Shown: one piece after another, positions 42,976 through 51,672 of the stretch | How the letters are laid out: every line of letters starts with the position of its first letter | Position numbering within the stretch: position 1 is the stretch's first letter | NCBI RefSeq assembly: GCF_000799075.1 | Contig: NZ_JTLI01000001.1 | Coordinates: 1-64,000, forward strand | DNA length: 64,000 nt | Source: Cetobacterium sp. ZOR0034 | GTDB taxonomy: Bacteria > Fusobacteriota > Fusobacteriia > Fusobacteriales > Fusobacteriaceae | Reading direction: 5' to 3' | Program-made: the position numbers and the translations under genes | The notes under the pieces: model-generated | What the model saw: the letters and a program-made list of their open reading frames with translations, nothing else | The model's database searches: none | What the model was told of the DNA's origin: nothing

Positions 42976-44142
42976 TTGAGTAAAATTTTTATAAAAAAGG
43001 ATAGAGAAAGATTATGGTATAGTGGTCATCCGTGGATGTACTCTGGAGCTGTAGAAAAGATAGAGGGAAAACCAGAGGGTGGATCTGTTATAGAGGTATA
43101 TAACTCGAAGAAAGAGTTTATAGGATATGGACACTACAATAAGAACTCAAAAATAATGGTTCGTATGCTTGAAAAAAATATCGATAAAAAGATAGATTTG
43201 AATTGGTATTGTGAAAAAGTGAGAGAAGCTTTCACTTTAAGAGAGATGATCTCTATAGATAGTAATGGTTATAGACTTATTCATAGTGAATCTGATTCTT
43301 TACCTGGAGTTATAGTGGATCGTTTTGGTGACTACTTAGTGGTTCAAGCTTCAACTCTTGGAATGGAGAGAGATAAAAATCTTTTAGTAGAAGCTTTGAA
43401 AAAAGAGATTCCTAATGTTAAGGGAATATACGAAAAAAGTGAAGGGGATGGGAGAAAGTTAGAAGGGCTTCCAGAAGTTTCAGGAGTACTTTTTGGTGAG
43501 GTTCCAGATGAGATTGAAATATATGAAGGAAAAGCTAAGTTTACAATAGATTTAAAAGGACAAAAGACTGGATTCTATTCAGATCAAAGAGATAATAGAG
43601 TTTTAATGGGAAATCTTTCAAAAGGAAAGGATTTCTTAGATGTATGTAGTTATACAGGAGGATTCTCTCTTCATGCAATGGTAAATGGTGCTAACTCATC
43701 AACTTTAATAGATGTGAGTGAGGATGTTTTAAATGTAGCTAGAAAAAACTTAAGGGCTTATGAAAATGTTGAGTTTATAAAAGGAAATATCTTCAATGTC
43801 TTAAGAGACTTAGTGAAAGAGGGACGTCAATGGGATTTAGTAAATTTAGATCCTCCGAAATTAGCTCCGAACAGAAGAGATTTAGATAAAGCGTTAAAAG
43901 CTTATAAGGATATAATTTTAAATGGATTGAAGCTAACAAAAAAAGGTGGATTCTTATCTATCTACAGTTGTAGTGGAGCTGTAACAAGTGCTGATTTAAG
44001 AATGGCATTGGCGTTTGCAGTGAAAGATGCAGGAGTAAAAGCGATAATCGTTAATCAACTGCACCAAAGTCCGTGTCACCCGATATCAGTAGCAGTACCT
44101 GAAACTGAGTATTTAAAAGGGTTCTTAGTTAGAGTAATATAA
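42976..44142 (+). CDS. rlmI: 23S rRNA (cytosine-C5)-methyltransferase RlmI-like
   Basis: This 388-residue protein has an N-terminal PUA domain (about residues 1-75; GHPWMYSGAVEKI). A middle domain with SDSLPGVIVDRFGDYLVVQ follows, then a C-terminal SAM methyltransferase fold (DLKGQKTGFYSDQRDNR, FLDVCSYTGGFSLHA, LVNLDPPKLAP and the catalytic cysteine in YSCSGAV). E. coli RlmI methylates C1962 of 23S rRNA; the exact position here is inferred from family. The start is TTG 42976 behind GAAGGATGTG. Confidence 0.9.
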   Translation: MSKIFIKKDRERLWYSGHPWMYSGAVEKIEGKPEGGSVIEVYNSKKEFIGYGHYNKNSKIMVRMLEKNIDKKIDLNWYCEKVREAFTLREMISIDSNGYRLIHSESDSLPGVIVDRFGDYLVVQASTLGMERDKNLLVEALKKEIPNVKGIYEKSEGDGRKLEGLPEVSGVLFGEVPDEIEIYEGKAKFTIDLKGQKTGFYSDQRDNRVLMGNLSKGKDFLDVCSYTGGFSLHAMVNGANSSTLIDVSEDVLNVARKNLRAYENVEFIKGNIFNVLRDLVKEGRQWDLVNLDPPKLAPNRRDLDKALKAYKDIILNGLKLTKKGGFLSIYSCSGAVTSADLRMALAFAVKDAGVKAIIVNQLHQSPCHPISVAVPETEYLKGFLVRVI

Positions 44143-44158
44143 AATTTAAATTGAAGGG

Positions 44159-44187
44159 GCGTGCCAATATTTGGTGCGCTCTTTTCT
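44159..44187 (+). terminator. Terminator after rlmI
   Basis: GCGTGCCAA (44159-44167) and TTGGTGCGC (44171-44179) pair with two G-U bonds and are followed by TCTTTTCTT. The T-tract is interrupted, so termination may be partial; the next gene starts only 26 bases later without a visible promoter. Confidence 0.7.
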
Positions 44188-44212
44188 TAAAATATAAGGA
44201 TGGTGGCGTTAG

Positions 44213-44755
44213 ATGAAAAAAATTAGTTTATTATTTTTGACGGCAGCGATTGGTATGAACTTATTTGGAAGTGAGATGAAAAGTTTAAAATCAGAGAGTG
44301 TTAGAGATCGTGAGATTGAAGAATCTCTGATAAGGGAGTTTGATTTGAAACGTGGAGAGGATAAAATCAATTATATGTATAATAGAGTTGATTTGAATGG
44401 CGATGGAAAAAATGAGGTTATAGTATATGCTTATGGACCTATGATAGGTGGAACTGGTGGCGACTCAGGATTGGTTTTAAAAGAGAGAAGTGAGGGATAT
44501 GACACGGTTTCTAAATTTAGTCAGCTTAGAATACCAATAGTTATCAGTGATAAAAAAACAAAAGGTTGGAAGGATATTATACTTTCTGTATCTGGAGGGG
44601 GAGCTGAACCTGGGATGGTAGAGATGAAATTCAATGGAAAAAAATATCCAAGTAATCCAACGGTTTTACCACTTATATCTGATGAGAGTAAGATAAAAGG
44701 AGTAAAAATTTTAACAGATAGTTACGAAGAAAATAAAGGTATCCCTTTAGAGTAA
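44213..44755 (+). CDS. Secreted protein with an EF-hand-like DxNxDG loop
   Basis: This 180-residue protein starts MKKISLLFLTAAIGMNLFGS, a signal peptide. The mature part contains VDLNGDGKNEVIVYAYGP, a calcium-binding loop like those of dockerin and FG-GAP repeats, then glycine-rich IGGTGGDSGLVLK and DIILSVSGGGAEPG. No wider family is recognised. It is probably periplasmic or surface exposed. Confidence 0.72.
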   Translation: MKKISLLFLTAAIGMNLFGSEMKSLKSESVRDREIEESLIREFDLKRGEDKINYMYNRVDLNGDGKNEVIVYAYGPMIGGTGGDSGLVLKERSEGYDTVSKFSQLRIPIVISDKKTKGWKDIILSVSGGGAEPGMVEMKFNGKKYPSNPTVLPLISDESKIKGVKILTDSYEENKGIPLE

Positions 44756-44760
44756 AATAA

Positions 44761-44800
44761 AAAGACCACTTTAAGTTTTTACTTAATGTGGTCTTTTTTA
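44761..44800. terminator. Bidirectional terminator between the secreted-protein gene and ssrA
   Basis: AAAGACCAC and GTGGTCTTT plus inner TTAAGT/ACTTAA form a stem with one internal mismatch around a T-rich loop. T follows on the plus strand and A precedes, so it can stop both the rightward gene and leftward ssrA transcription. Confidence 0.85.
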
Positions 44801-44833
44801 TCTCAACAACTAAATCTTAGCTGATATATTCAT

Positions 44834-45181
44834 TGGTGGAGATGACGGGAATCGAACCCGTGTCCAAAATTGCAAGCGCCATAAGCTTCTACAAGCTTAG
44901 TTTGCTATTTAGATTCGCAATAGTTACTCCCGCAAACAGGGCTAACTAAAGCTATCCTCTAAAATGTCCCCTATAGCTTAGAGAAATTACTTAGGGTAAT
45001 CTGTATTTAAGTGACACCTTGATTGAACGCTCCTACAGAAGAGAATGTTCAGAGGTGAGCTGACATTATGCAGCTAAAGCGTAATTATTGTTTCCATCTA
45101 AACGATGAGTTGACCTCTCACAGCGGTCAACCTGGCCTGCTACCTATAACCTCACAACCCTGTCGAAACCTTTGCATCCCC
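44834..45181 (-). ncRNA. ssrA: Transfer-messenger RNA (tmRNA)
   Basis: On the minus strand the RNA begins GGGGATGCAAAGGTTTCGAC and ends with GGTTCGATTCCCGTC, then ATCTCCACCA. The acceptor stem pairs GGGGATG with CATCTCC, and CCA is encoded, giving about 348 nt in one piece. The tag frame follows a GGA resume codon. tmRNA, with SmpB, rescues stalled ribosomes and tags products for ClpXP or Lon-type proteases. Its promoter lies in the end of the MATE gene. Leftward transcription probably stops at 44761-44800. Confidence 0.96.
45066..45095 (-). other. tmRNA tag-peptide reading frame
   Basis: Within ssrA the frame GGA AAC AAT AAT TAC GCT TTA GCT GCA TAA encodes GNNNYALAA. The YALAA end is the canonical degradation tag; the alanine charged on tmRNA would precede it. 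The resume codon is GGA at 45095-45093. Confidence 0.88.
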
Positions 45182-45201
45182 ATTTATTCAATTGTAGGAT
45201 T

Positions 45202-45230
45202 ATTATACCATAAATTTTTCTTAAACTCAA
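45202..45230 (-). promoter_or_regulatory. Promoter of ssrA
   Basis: On the minus strand TTGAGT (45230-45225) precedes TATAAT (45207-45202) by 17 bases. Transcription would start around 45195, some 14 nt before the mature 5' end. The -35 overlaps the last codons of the upstream MATE gene. Confidence 0.8.
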
Positions 45231-46564
45231 TTCTCATTGTTCATCTTTCTCATTTTTTTTATAGTTAGATAAAACATTCCAATAGCAACAGATGTATCAG
45301 CTATTGGGAAAGCTAACCAAACCCCAACCTCTTTGAAGAAATATCCTAAGATATAAACTAGTGGAATATTTAAAATAAGAATTCTAATCAAGAAAAATCT
45401 TGTTGCAAGAGCACTTTCTTTTATAGATTGGAAGAAATTATTACAAGCTAAAAATAGTGCTGTAAATGGCATCAAAAATAGATTTATTCTCATTGCAGAT
45501 ATAGTAAACTGAACAAGAGTTGGGTCATTTTTTATAAAGAATTTAACAACATTTTCAGTGTAAATCATCATTAGTAGAATTAGTAAAGTAGATACACTTA
45601 AAACTGTTAAAAGTTGAATTTTTAGAACTTCTCTGACTCTTTTATAATTTCCAGATCCGAATGTATATGAAATTATGGCAGCTGTTCCTTGATTAAATCC
45701 TTGTAAGCTAGTATTTATAACACTTCTACAGATAGAGATTATTCCAATAGCAGCAGTGGCAATATCACCGCCATATATACCTGCCTCTCTATTAGTTACA
45801 GTAATAACCGAAGATTGTAAAAGTTGATTGAAAAATCTAGGACTTCCAATTTTAAAAATCTCTATCAATATCTTAGGATTTAAAGAAATATTTTTTCTTT
45901 TGAATGAAACAACATTCGATCTCATAAAATATACAATAACGTATGCTGCACTTAGTGCTGTTGCTATAAGGGTTGCAAGAGCAGCTCCTCCAATTCCCAT
46001 ATCAAGTTTGATAATAAAAATATAATCTAAAACAACATTAAAAAGACCAGTAAAAATATTTACTCCCATCGCTGTAACAGAATCTCCAATTCCTCTAATT
46101 AAAGTACTTTGTCCTAAAAGAATTTGGAAAGTAGCTATAGGAATTAAGAAATTTGTATATTGAATAGCTGATGACATATTAGTTTGACTAGCACCTAAAA
46201 TTTTTAAAATAGGATTGTTGAAAGTAAAAAGAAATATACTTAAAAAAATTCCGATTATAAATATCCATAAAAATCCTGTGCATAAAACTTTTTCAGCACC
46301 ATCTTTATCCTGTGCTCCAAGCTTTACACCAACTATTATGGCAATTCCAGAAAAAGCAAAATTAAAACTATTGATAATCATAGCATAAGGGAAAACGAGG
46401 GCAACTGCTGCCATGCCCTCTCTTCCTGCTACTTGACCGATGAAATATCTATCTGTTAAAACACAAAGCATTCCTATGATAGCTCCTAAAGATGAAGGAA
46501 TACTAAATTTTAAAATAGTCATCAAGGTACTTTGTTTTTCAAATTTTGAACTTAAATCTTGCAA
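45227..46564 (-). CDS. MATE family efflux transporter
   Basis: This 445-residue protein has twelve predicted membrane segments in two homologous halves. The first half has IPSSLGAIIGMLCVLTDRYF and GIAIIVGVKLGAQ; the second has FNQGTAAIISYTFGSGNY, the family's repeated motif. MATE proteins export cationic compounds by Na+ or H+ exchange. It is the last gene of a leftward run aroC, dCMP deaminase, trhA, MATE, 21 bases after trhA. Confidence 0.9.
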   Translation of the reverse strand: MQDLSSKFEKQSTLMTILKFSIPSSLGAIIGMLCVLTDRYFIGQVAGREGMAAVALVFPYAMIINSFNFAFSGIAIIVGVKLGAQDKDGAEKVLCTGFLWIFIIGIFLSIFLFTFNNPILKILGASQTNMSSAIQYTNFLIPIATFQILLGQSTLIRGIGDSVTAMGVNIFTGLFNVVLDYIFIIKLDMGIGGAALATLIATALSAAYVIVYFMRSNVVSFKRKNISLNPKILIEIFKIGSPRFFNQLLQSSVITVTNREAGIYGGDIATAAIGIISICRSVINTSLQGFNQGTAAIISYTFGSGNYKRVREVLKIQLLTVLSVSTLLILLMMIYTENVVKFFIKNDPTLVQFTISAMRINLFLMPFTALFLACNNFFQSIKESALATRFFLIRILILNIPLVYILGYFFKEVGVWLAFPIADTSVAIGMFYLTIKKMRKMNNEN

Positions 46565-46585
46565 AGTTTATCCCCCTGTAAAATA

Positions 46586-47215
46586 TTATATTAAAAAATA
46601 AACAGAGAAGTAGTTGAAAACACTTCCTGCTAAAACAAAAAGATGCCAAACTCCGTGAGTAAATTTTTTATTTTTCATAAGATAAAAAATAGTTCCAACT
46701 GAGTAACTGATTCCGCCCCAAATTAAAAGATTTAAAGAAAGTGGTGTAACTAAAGCTTTTAAATCTTTAAATACAAACATTACCATCCAACCCATGAATA
46801 AATAGATTAAAGTAGAGATAACTTTAAATCTACCTACAAAAAATACTTTAAAAATTATTCCTGCTAAAGTCATTCCCCATTGAATAAAGAAAAGTGTCCA
46901 TTTGGTTCTACCATCAAAAACACCTAAAAGGTACGGTGTATATGAACCAGAGATTAAAATGTATATAGCAGAGTGATCTAGTATTTTAAAGAATTTTTTT
47001 AGATTTCCAACGTAAAGAATATGATATGTTCCAGACATAGTGTAAAGTAAAACTAGTGAGAAACAAAATACCATAGAACCAACAACATATCCAACATTTC
47101 CACTTTTAAGAGAGTGAACCAATAGAGCACCAGTTCCAATCAGAGCTAAAATAGCTCCAAAATAGTGAGTCATTGAATTGATCCACTCTTCTAATCTAGT
47201 TAAAGCAGTCGCCAT
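46586..47215 (-). CDS. trhA: Hemolysin III / PAQR family membrane protein
   Basis: This 209-residue protein has seven hydrophobic segments and the PAQR residues: an N-terminal EEWINSMTHYFGA, the SGTYHI segment, then KILDHSAIYILISGSYTPY and the C-terminal THGVWHLFVLAGSVFNYF. Conserved Asp and His residues form a zinc site in the family. E. coli TrhA (YqfA) affects membrane energetics. The name hemolysin III does not imply a toxin here. Confidence 0.88.
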   Translation of the reverse strand: MATALTRLEEWINSMTHYFGAILALIGTGALLVHSLKSGNVGYVVGSMVFCFSLVLLYTMSGTYHILYVGNLKKFFKILDHSAIYILISGSYTPYLLGVFDGRTKWTLFFIQWGMTLAGIIFKVFFVGRFKVISTLIYLFMGWMVMFVFKDLKALVTPLSLNLLIWGGISYSVGTIFYLMKNKKFTHGVWHLFVLAGSVFNYFSVYFLI

Positions 47216-47226
47216 TTTTTTACCTC

Positions 47227-47718
47227 CTAATCATTTGTTTTGAAATTTAAAACAAGTTCATCAAACTTAGGTTCTAACTGTCTAAGTTTAACATTAGCAG
47301 CATTTAAAAGTTTCTTTGAAGCGAGATTTGAATCTGTATTATTGTATTTGTCAGAAAGGTATACAATTTCAGCTATTCCGCTTTGTATTATACTTTTAGC
47401 ACATTCGTTACAAGGAAACAGATCAACATAGATACTACATCCTTTTAAATTTTTAGTGCTATTTAAAATTGCATTTAGTTCAGCATGACAAACATAAGCG
47501 TATTTGCTATTTAAAAAGTCCCCATCTCTATCCCAAGGAAACTCATCATCAGAACATCCAGCTGGGAATCCGTTGTATCCAACACCAACTATTCTTTTAT
47601 CTGGAGTTACAATACAAGCTCCAACTTGTGTTCCAGGATCTTTGCTACGCTTTGCTGAAAGAATAGCTACTCCCATAAAATATTCATCCCAATCGATATA
47701 ATCAACTCTTTTTGACAT
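47227..47718 (-). CDS. dCMP deaminase (ComEB-like)
   Basis: This 163-residue zinc enzyme has the motifs CHAELNAILN (zinc His, catalytic Glu) and PCNECAK (zinc Cys pair), with DPGTQVGACIV and GYNGFPAGCSDDEFPW typical of deoxycytidylate deaminases. It makes dUMP for thymidylate synthesis. ComEB is the Bacillus competence-operon homologue, but no com genes are nearby. GAGGATTTT precedes the ATG. Confidence 0.92.
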   Translation of the reverse strand: MSKRVDYIDWDEYFMGVAILSAKRSKDPGTQVGACIVTPDKRIVGVGYNGFPAGCSDDEFPWDRDGDFLNSKYAYVCHAELNAILNSTKNLKGCSIYVDLFPCNECAKSIIQSGIAEIVYLSDKYNNTDSNLASKKLLNAANVKLRQLEPKFDELVLNFKTND

Positions 47719-47740
47719 TTAAAATCCTCCTCGTTAAAAA

Positions 47741-48733
47741 TTATTTTTTGTGTTGTAAATATAAATCCGCTAATGCGATAGCCGCAGCATTTTCTAAAAC
47801 TATAGGAACTCTTAAAAGAAATGCAACATCATGCCTTCCATTTATTTTTAGTGGAAGAATAGAGTTCTCTTTAAAGTTAAATGTATCTTGAACCTTAAAA
47901 ATACTAGACGTAGGTTTTACAGCGATCTTTAAAAGAAGATCATTTCCATTTGTGATTCCACCATTGATTCCACCATTATTATTAGACTCAGTTTTTCCAG
48001 TAGAGTTTATAAAATTGTCATTAAATTGACTACCCAATAATTCACATCCTTTGAATCCAGCACCAAACTCTAATCCTTTTACACCAGGAATAGAGAAAAT
48101 CATAGAGGCCAAAACTGATTCAACCGACCCGAAGAAAGGTTCTCCAAGACCGATTGGAAGATTTTTTACAGCTAAAGAGATTGTTCCACCCAAAGAATCT
48201 CCAGATGATCCAGTTTCAATAAGATAACTTTCTAACTTCTCTTCAAACTCATTTTTATATAAAGTTCCAACAGTTTCAATATCTGTTTCAAATGAACTTT
48301 CACTTAATATTTTTTTTGCAATTACTCCAGCGGCAACAAGTCCAAGAGTCAATCTACCTGAAAAATGGCCTCCACCTCTGATATCATTAAATCCTGAATA
48401 TTTTTGAGTCGCAGCAAAATCAGCATGCCCGGGTCTAGGATGAGATTTGAAATCAGAATAAACTTTTGAATCTGTATTACTATTTTCAAAGAAAATATTT
48501 ATTGGAGCTCCAGTTGTAAAGCCGTTAAAAACTCCAGAGATTAAATTTGGTATATCTGTTTCTTTTCTAGGTGTTGTTCCGATTTTACCAGATTTTCTTT
48601 TGGAAAGATCTGTAATAAAATCATCTGTAGAAAGTTTTATACCAGCAGGGATACCATCTACTAAAACTCCAACTCCAGAGCCATGAGATTCCCCGTAAAT
48701 ATGAACCCTAAAAAGAGTACCAAAACTATTCAT
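47741..48733 (-). CDS. aroC: Chorismate synthase
   Basis: This enzyme converts EPSP to chorismate using reduced FMN, the last shikimate step. Motifs are FRVHIYGESHGSGVGVLVDG at the N-terminus, RPGHADFAATQKY and DIRGGGHFSGRLT in the centre, and the NNNGGINGGITNG stretch. At 330 residues it is slightly shorter than many (350-390) but contains all recognisable motifs. It is the first gene of the leftward run; no other aro gene is nearby. Confidence 0.95.
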   Translation of the reverse strand: MNSFGTLFRVHIYGESHGSGVGVLVDGIPAGIKLSTDDFITDLSKRKSGKIGTTPRKETDIPNLISGVFNGFTTGAPINIFFENSNTDSKVYSDFKSHPRPGHADFAATQKYSGFNDIRGGGHFSGRLTLGLVAAGVIAKKILSESSFETDIETVGTLYKNEFEEKLESYLIETGSSGDSLGGTISLAVKNLPIGLGEPFFGSVESVLASMIFSIPGVKGLEFGAGFKGCELLGSQFNDNFINSTGKTESNNNGGINGGITNGNDLLLKIAVKPTSSIFKVQDTFNFKENSILPLKINGRHDVAFLLRVPIVLENAAAIALADLYLQHKK

Positions 48734-48819
48734 AAAAATCCTCCCAAATAAAAAATATATAACCTAATTTTAACATAAAACATCAAAAATATTAAGTGAC
48801 AAAAACATGGTAAAATTAA

Positions 48820-48848
48820 TTGCAAAATATTAGAAAAAGGTGTAGAAT
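48820..48848 (+). promoter_or_regulatory. Candidate promoter of obgE
   Basis: TTGCAA (48820-48825) and TAGAAT (48843-48848) are separated by 17 bases. A second possible pair is TTGAAA (48864-48869) with TATAGA (48887-48892). Both point to obgE across the divergent gap 48734-48920. Confidence 0.5.
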
Positions 48849-48920
48849 ATAAGAATTAACGACTTGAAATGAATTAGAATTTATATTATAGATATGAAAT
48901 ATATTTGGAGGAGATAAACT

Positions 48921-50207
48921 GTGTTTATAGATGAGGTAATAATAACGGTAAAAGCTGGTAACGGTGGAGATGGAGCCGCTACTTTTAGAAGAGAAAAATG
49001 TATTCAGTTTGGAGGTCCAGACGGTGGAGATGGAGGAAGAGGAGGAGATTTAGTTTTCCTTGCGGATTCTAATATCAATACCTTAATAGACTTCAAATAC
49101 AAAAAGTTATTCCAAGCAGGAAACGGTGAAAACGGTGGAAAGAAAAATATGTTTGGAAAGTTTGGAGAAGACTTAGTTATAAAAGTTCCAATCGGTACTC
49201 AAGTTAGAGATATGGAAACAGGAAAATTACTTTTAGATATGAGTACTCCAGGAGAGGAAAGAGTTCTTTTAAGAGGAGGAAGAGGAGGTTTAGGTAATAC
49301 AAACTTCAAAAACTCTGTAAGAAGAACACCAACGATGGCTGGAAAAGGTAAAGAGGGAGTAGAGTTAAGAGTTAAGTTAGAATTAAAACTTTTAGCGGAT
49401 GTTGCTTTAGTAGGATACCCTTCAGTAGGAAAATCAAGTTTAATTAACAAGATATCTGCGGCTAAATCTAAAGTAGGAAATTATCATTTCACTACATTAG
49501 AACCAAAGTTAGGAGTAGTAAGACTTGGAGAGGAAAGATCGTTCGTTGTGGCGGATATCCCAGGATTAATAGAGGGAGCTCACGAAGGAGTTGGGTTAGG
49601 AGATAAATTCTTAAAACATATCGAAAGATGTAAAATAATATACCATATAGTAGATGTTGCAGGAATAGAAGGAAGAGACCCTATTGAAGATTATGATAGA
49701 ATAAATAATGAGTTAACAAAGTTTAGTGAGAAATTAGCTACTAAGAAACAAATTATCTTAGCTAATAAAATGGATTTAATCTGGGATATGGAAAAATATG
49801 AAGAGTTTAAAAAATATGTAGAGTCTCATGGAAACGAAGTGTTCCCTGTATCTGTTATTTTAGGTGATGGATTAAAAGAGGTTCTAAATAAAACTTGGCA
49901 TGTTTTACAAGAAACACCGAGAGAAGAACTAGAAGAGGAAGCTGATCTTGTTGATGTATTAAAAGCTAATAGAGTAAGAAAAGAACCATTTACTGTTGTT
50001 CAAGACGAGGATGGAGTATTCGTTGTTGATGGATCAATAGTTGATGGAGTATTAGCTAAGTATATCATAACTCATGATGATGAATCAGTAGTTACATTCT
50101 TACATATGCTTAGAACTTTAGGATTAGAAGAAGCTTTAAGAGATGCTGGCGTAGAAGACGGAGATACAGTAAGAATTGCTGATACAGAGTTTGAATTTGT
50201 TGAGTAA
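48921..50207 (+). CDS. obgE: Obg family GTPase
   Basis: This 428-residue essential GTPase has the glycine-rich Obg fold (residues 1 to about 158; KAGNGGDGAATFRREK, GGDGGRGGD). The G domain has GYPSVGKSSLIN, switch FTTLEP, DIPGLIEGAHEG and NKMD, followed by a C-terminal OCT domain. It acts in 50S maturation and the stringent response. The start is GTG 48921 behind TTGGAGGAG. It is monocistronic, with its own terminator; it is often beside rplU-rpmA, which are not here. Confidence 0.97.
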   Translation: MFIDEVIITVKAGNGGDGAATFRREKCIQFGGPDGGDGGRGGDLVFLADSNINTLIDFKYKKLFQAGNGENGGKKNMFGKFGEDLVIKVPIGTQVRDMETGKLLLDMSTPGEERVLLRGGRGGLGNTNFKNSVRRTPTMAGKGKEGVELRVKLELKLLADVALVGYPSVGKSSLINKISAAKSKVGNYHFTTLEPKLGVVRLGEERSFVVADIPGLIEGAHEGVGLGDKFLKHIERCKIIYHIVDVAGIEGRDPIEDYDRINNELTKFSEKLATKKQIILANKMDLIWDMEKYEEFKKYVESHGNEVFPVSVILGDGLKEVLNKTWHVLQETPREELEEEADLVDVLKANRVRKEPFTVVQDEDGVFVVDGSIVDGVLAKYIITHDDESVVTFLHMLRTLGLEEALRDAGVEDGDTVRIADTEFEFVE

Positions 50208-50222
50208 TGAGTTATTTATTTG

Positions 50223-50250
50223 AGCTGAGCCACTAGGTTCAGCTTTTTTA
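50223..50250 (+). terminator. Terminator of obgE
   Basis: AGCTGAGC (50223-50230) pairs with GTTCAGCT (50237-50244, one G-U) around a CACTAG loop, followed by T6. Confidence 0.85.
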
Positions 50251-50277
50251 TTAAAAAAAAATAAGAGGTGAGAAATT

Positions 50278-51174
50278 ATGAAAGGAATAGTTATAGCCGG
50301 GCCTACAGGAGTTGGAAAAACGGATTTATCAATAAAGTTAGCTAAAGCTTTAAATGCAGATGTTCTTTCTGCTGATTCAGCTCAAGTATATAAAGGTATG
50401 GATGTTGGAACTGCAAAAATTTCTGTGAATGAGATGGATGGAGTTATTCATCACATGTTGGATGTTGTTGAACCTATAAAAAAATATAGCGTTGGTGATT
50501 ATCAAAGAAAAGGTGATGAAGTTCTAAATTCTTTAGGTGATAAAAATGTACTTTTAGTAGGAGGAACGGGACTTTATATAGACTCTGTTGTAAGGGGATT
50601 GTCTGCACTTCCAGAAAGTGATTCTGTTATAAGAGAGAAACTTATGAATGAAGATGGAGAAAAACTATTTGAAATTTTAAAAGAGATTGATCCAGAGAGT
50701 GCAGAAAGTATTCATCCAAATAATAAAAGAAGAGTAGAAAGAGCGGTTGAAGTTTTTTATCAAACAGGTGAAAAATTTTCAGTATTATCTAAAAGAAATA
50801 TAAAAGGAAACAGTTGTAAGTTTTTAAAAGTTGCCTTAGAAAGAGATAGAGATTATCTTTATGAAAGAATAAATTTAAGAGTAGAGATAATGATGAAAAA
50901 CGGTCTTTTAGAAGAGGTCAAATCACTTTATGAAAAGTATGGAGATAATTTAAAAAAAATAAATATAATAGGCTATTCAGAGATAATTTCTTATTTGAAT
51001 GATGAGATAAGTTTAGAAGAAGCAATAGAGTTAATTAAGAAAAATTCAAGGAATTATGCAAAGAGACAGTTCACATGGTTTAAAAATGATCATGACTATA
51101 TTTGGTATGATCTGGATAAAATGTCCGAAGATGAAATTTTTTCAGATATTTTACAAAAATTTAATGCCTTATAA
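50278..51174 (+). CDS. miaA: tRNA dimethylallyltransferase
   Basis: MiaA adds dimethylallyl to A37 of tRNAs reading UNN codons. The 298-residue protein has the P-loop GPTGVGKTDLS (about residues 8-18), DSAQVYKGMDVGTAK, HHMLDVVEP and LVGGTGLYIDSV. NNKRRVERAVEVF and the C-terminal NYAKRQFTWFKND complete the family pattern. It starts at ATG behind AAGAGGTG. Confidence 0.96.
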   Translation: MKGIVIAGPTGVGKTDLSIKLAKALNADVLSADSAQVYKGMDVGTAKISVNEMDGVIHHMLDVVEPIKKYSVGDYQRKGDEVLNSLGDKNVLLVGGTGLYIDSVVRGLSALPESDSVIREKLMNEDGEKLFEILKEIDPESAESIHPNNKRRVERAVEVFYQTGEKFSVLSKRNIKGNSCKFLKVALERDRDYLYERINLRVEIMMKNGLLEEVKSLYEKYGDNLKKINIIGYSEIISYLNDEISLEEAIELIKKNSRNYAKRQFTWFKNDHDYIWYDLDKMSEDEIFSDILQKFNAL

Positions 51175-51221
51175 ACCCTTAATGCGCCTGTAAATAGGTA
51201 AAAATAACCAAAATAATAGTC

Positions 51222-51250
51222 TTGATAAAAAAGTATTCGTATGGTATCAT
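51222..51250 (+). promoter_or_regulatory. Extended -10 promoter of the lipoprotein-rsbWV-rny unit
   Basis: TTGATA (51222-51227) and TATCAT (51245-51250) are separated by 17 bases, with TGG before the -10 giving an extended -10. Confidence 0.7.
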
Positions 51251-51281
51251 TGTACAGAAAAGCTTTAAAAGGAAGTGTTGA

Positions 51282-51668
51282 ATGATAAAGAAAATTTATG
51301 TTGTATTTTTAATTATTTTGACTGCTTCTTGTTCAAATTTAGACAAGGCAAAAGATGAAAATTTTTTAAATGTTGAAGATAAGTTAATATCAAAGTTAGA
51401 GCTTATTCAAAAAGATTTACAGTTAAACAATTCGACGAGCCTAAAAGAAAGCTTAGATGTCTCACTAAAAGAGAGATATGCAATAAATAAGTTGTCAGAA
51501 TATGACTTGTCGCAAGTTAAGTTCTACTTTACAAAACCAGAAATTACAAAAAACCAAGGTGAGAATACAATAGGTTTAAGGTTTGGTGAAGAGATCTTTT
51601 ATTTTAATGTAGAGTATAAATATTTAAATGGTGATTGGAGAATAACCAAATTTACAGAGAGAAGGTGA
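51282..51668 (+). CDS. Small lipoprotein of unknown function
   Basis: This 128-residue protein has a lipoprotein signal: MIKKIYVVFLIILTASC, with the lipobox LTASC and modified cysteine at residue 17. The mature part (about 110 residues) ends with beta-strand-rich YFNVEYKYLNGDWRITKFTE, resembling small NTF2- or DUF4878-like folds, but I do not recognise a family. It opens an operon with the RsbW/RsbV-like pair (4-base gap). Confidence 0.7.
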   Translation: MIKKIYVVFLIILTASCSNLDKAKDENFLNVEDKLISKLELIQKDLQLNNSTSLKESLDVSLKERYAINKLSEYDLSQVKFYFTKPEITKNQGENTIGLRFGEEIFYFNVEYKYLNGDWRITKFTERR

Positions 51669-51672
51669 AAAA

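Noticed and set aside
45068..45268. Open frame of 66 codons across the tmRNA region on the plus strand.
   Set aside because: It lies antisense to ssrA and has no ribosome-binding site; the tmRNA assignment explains the conservation.
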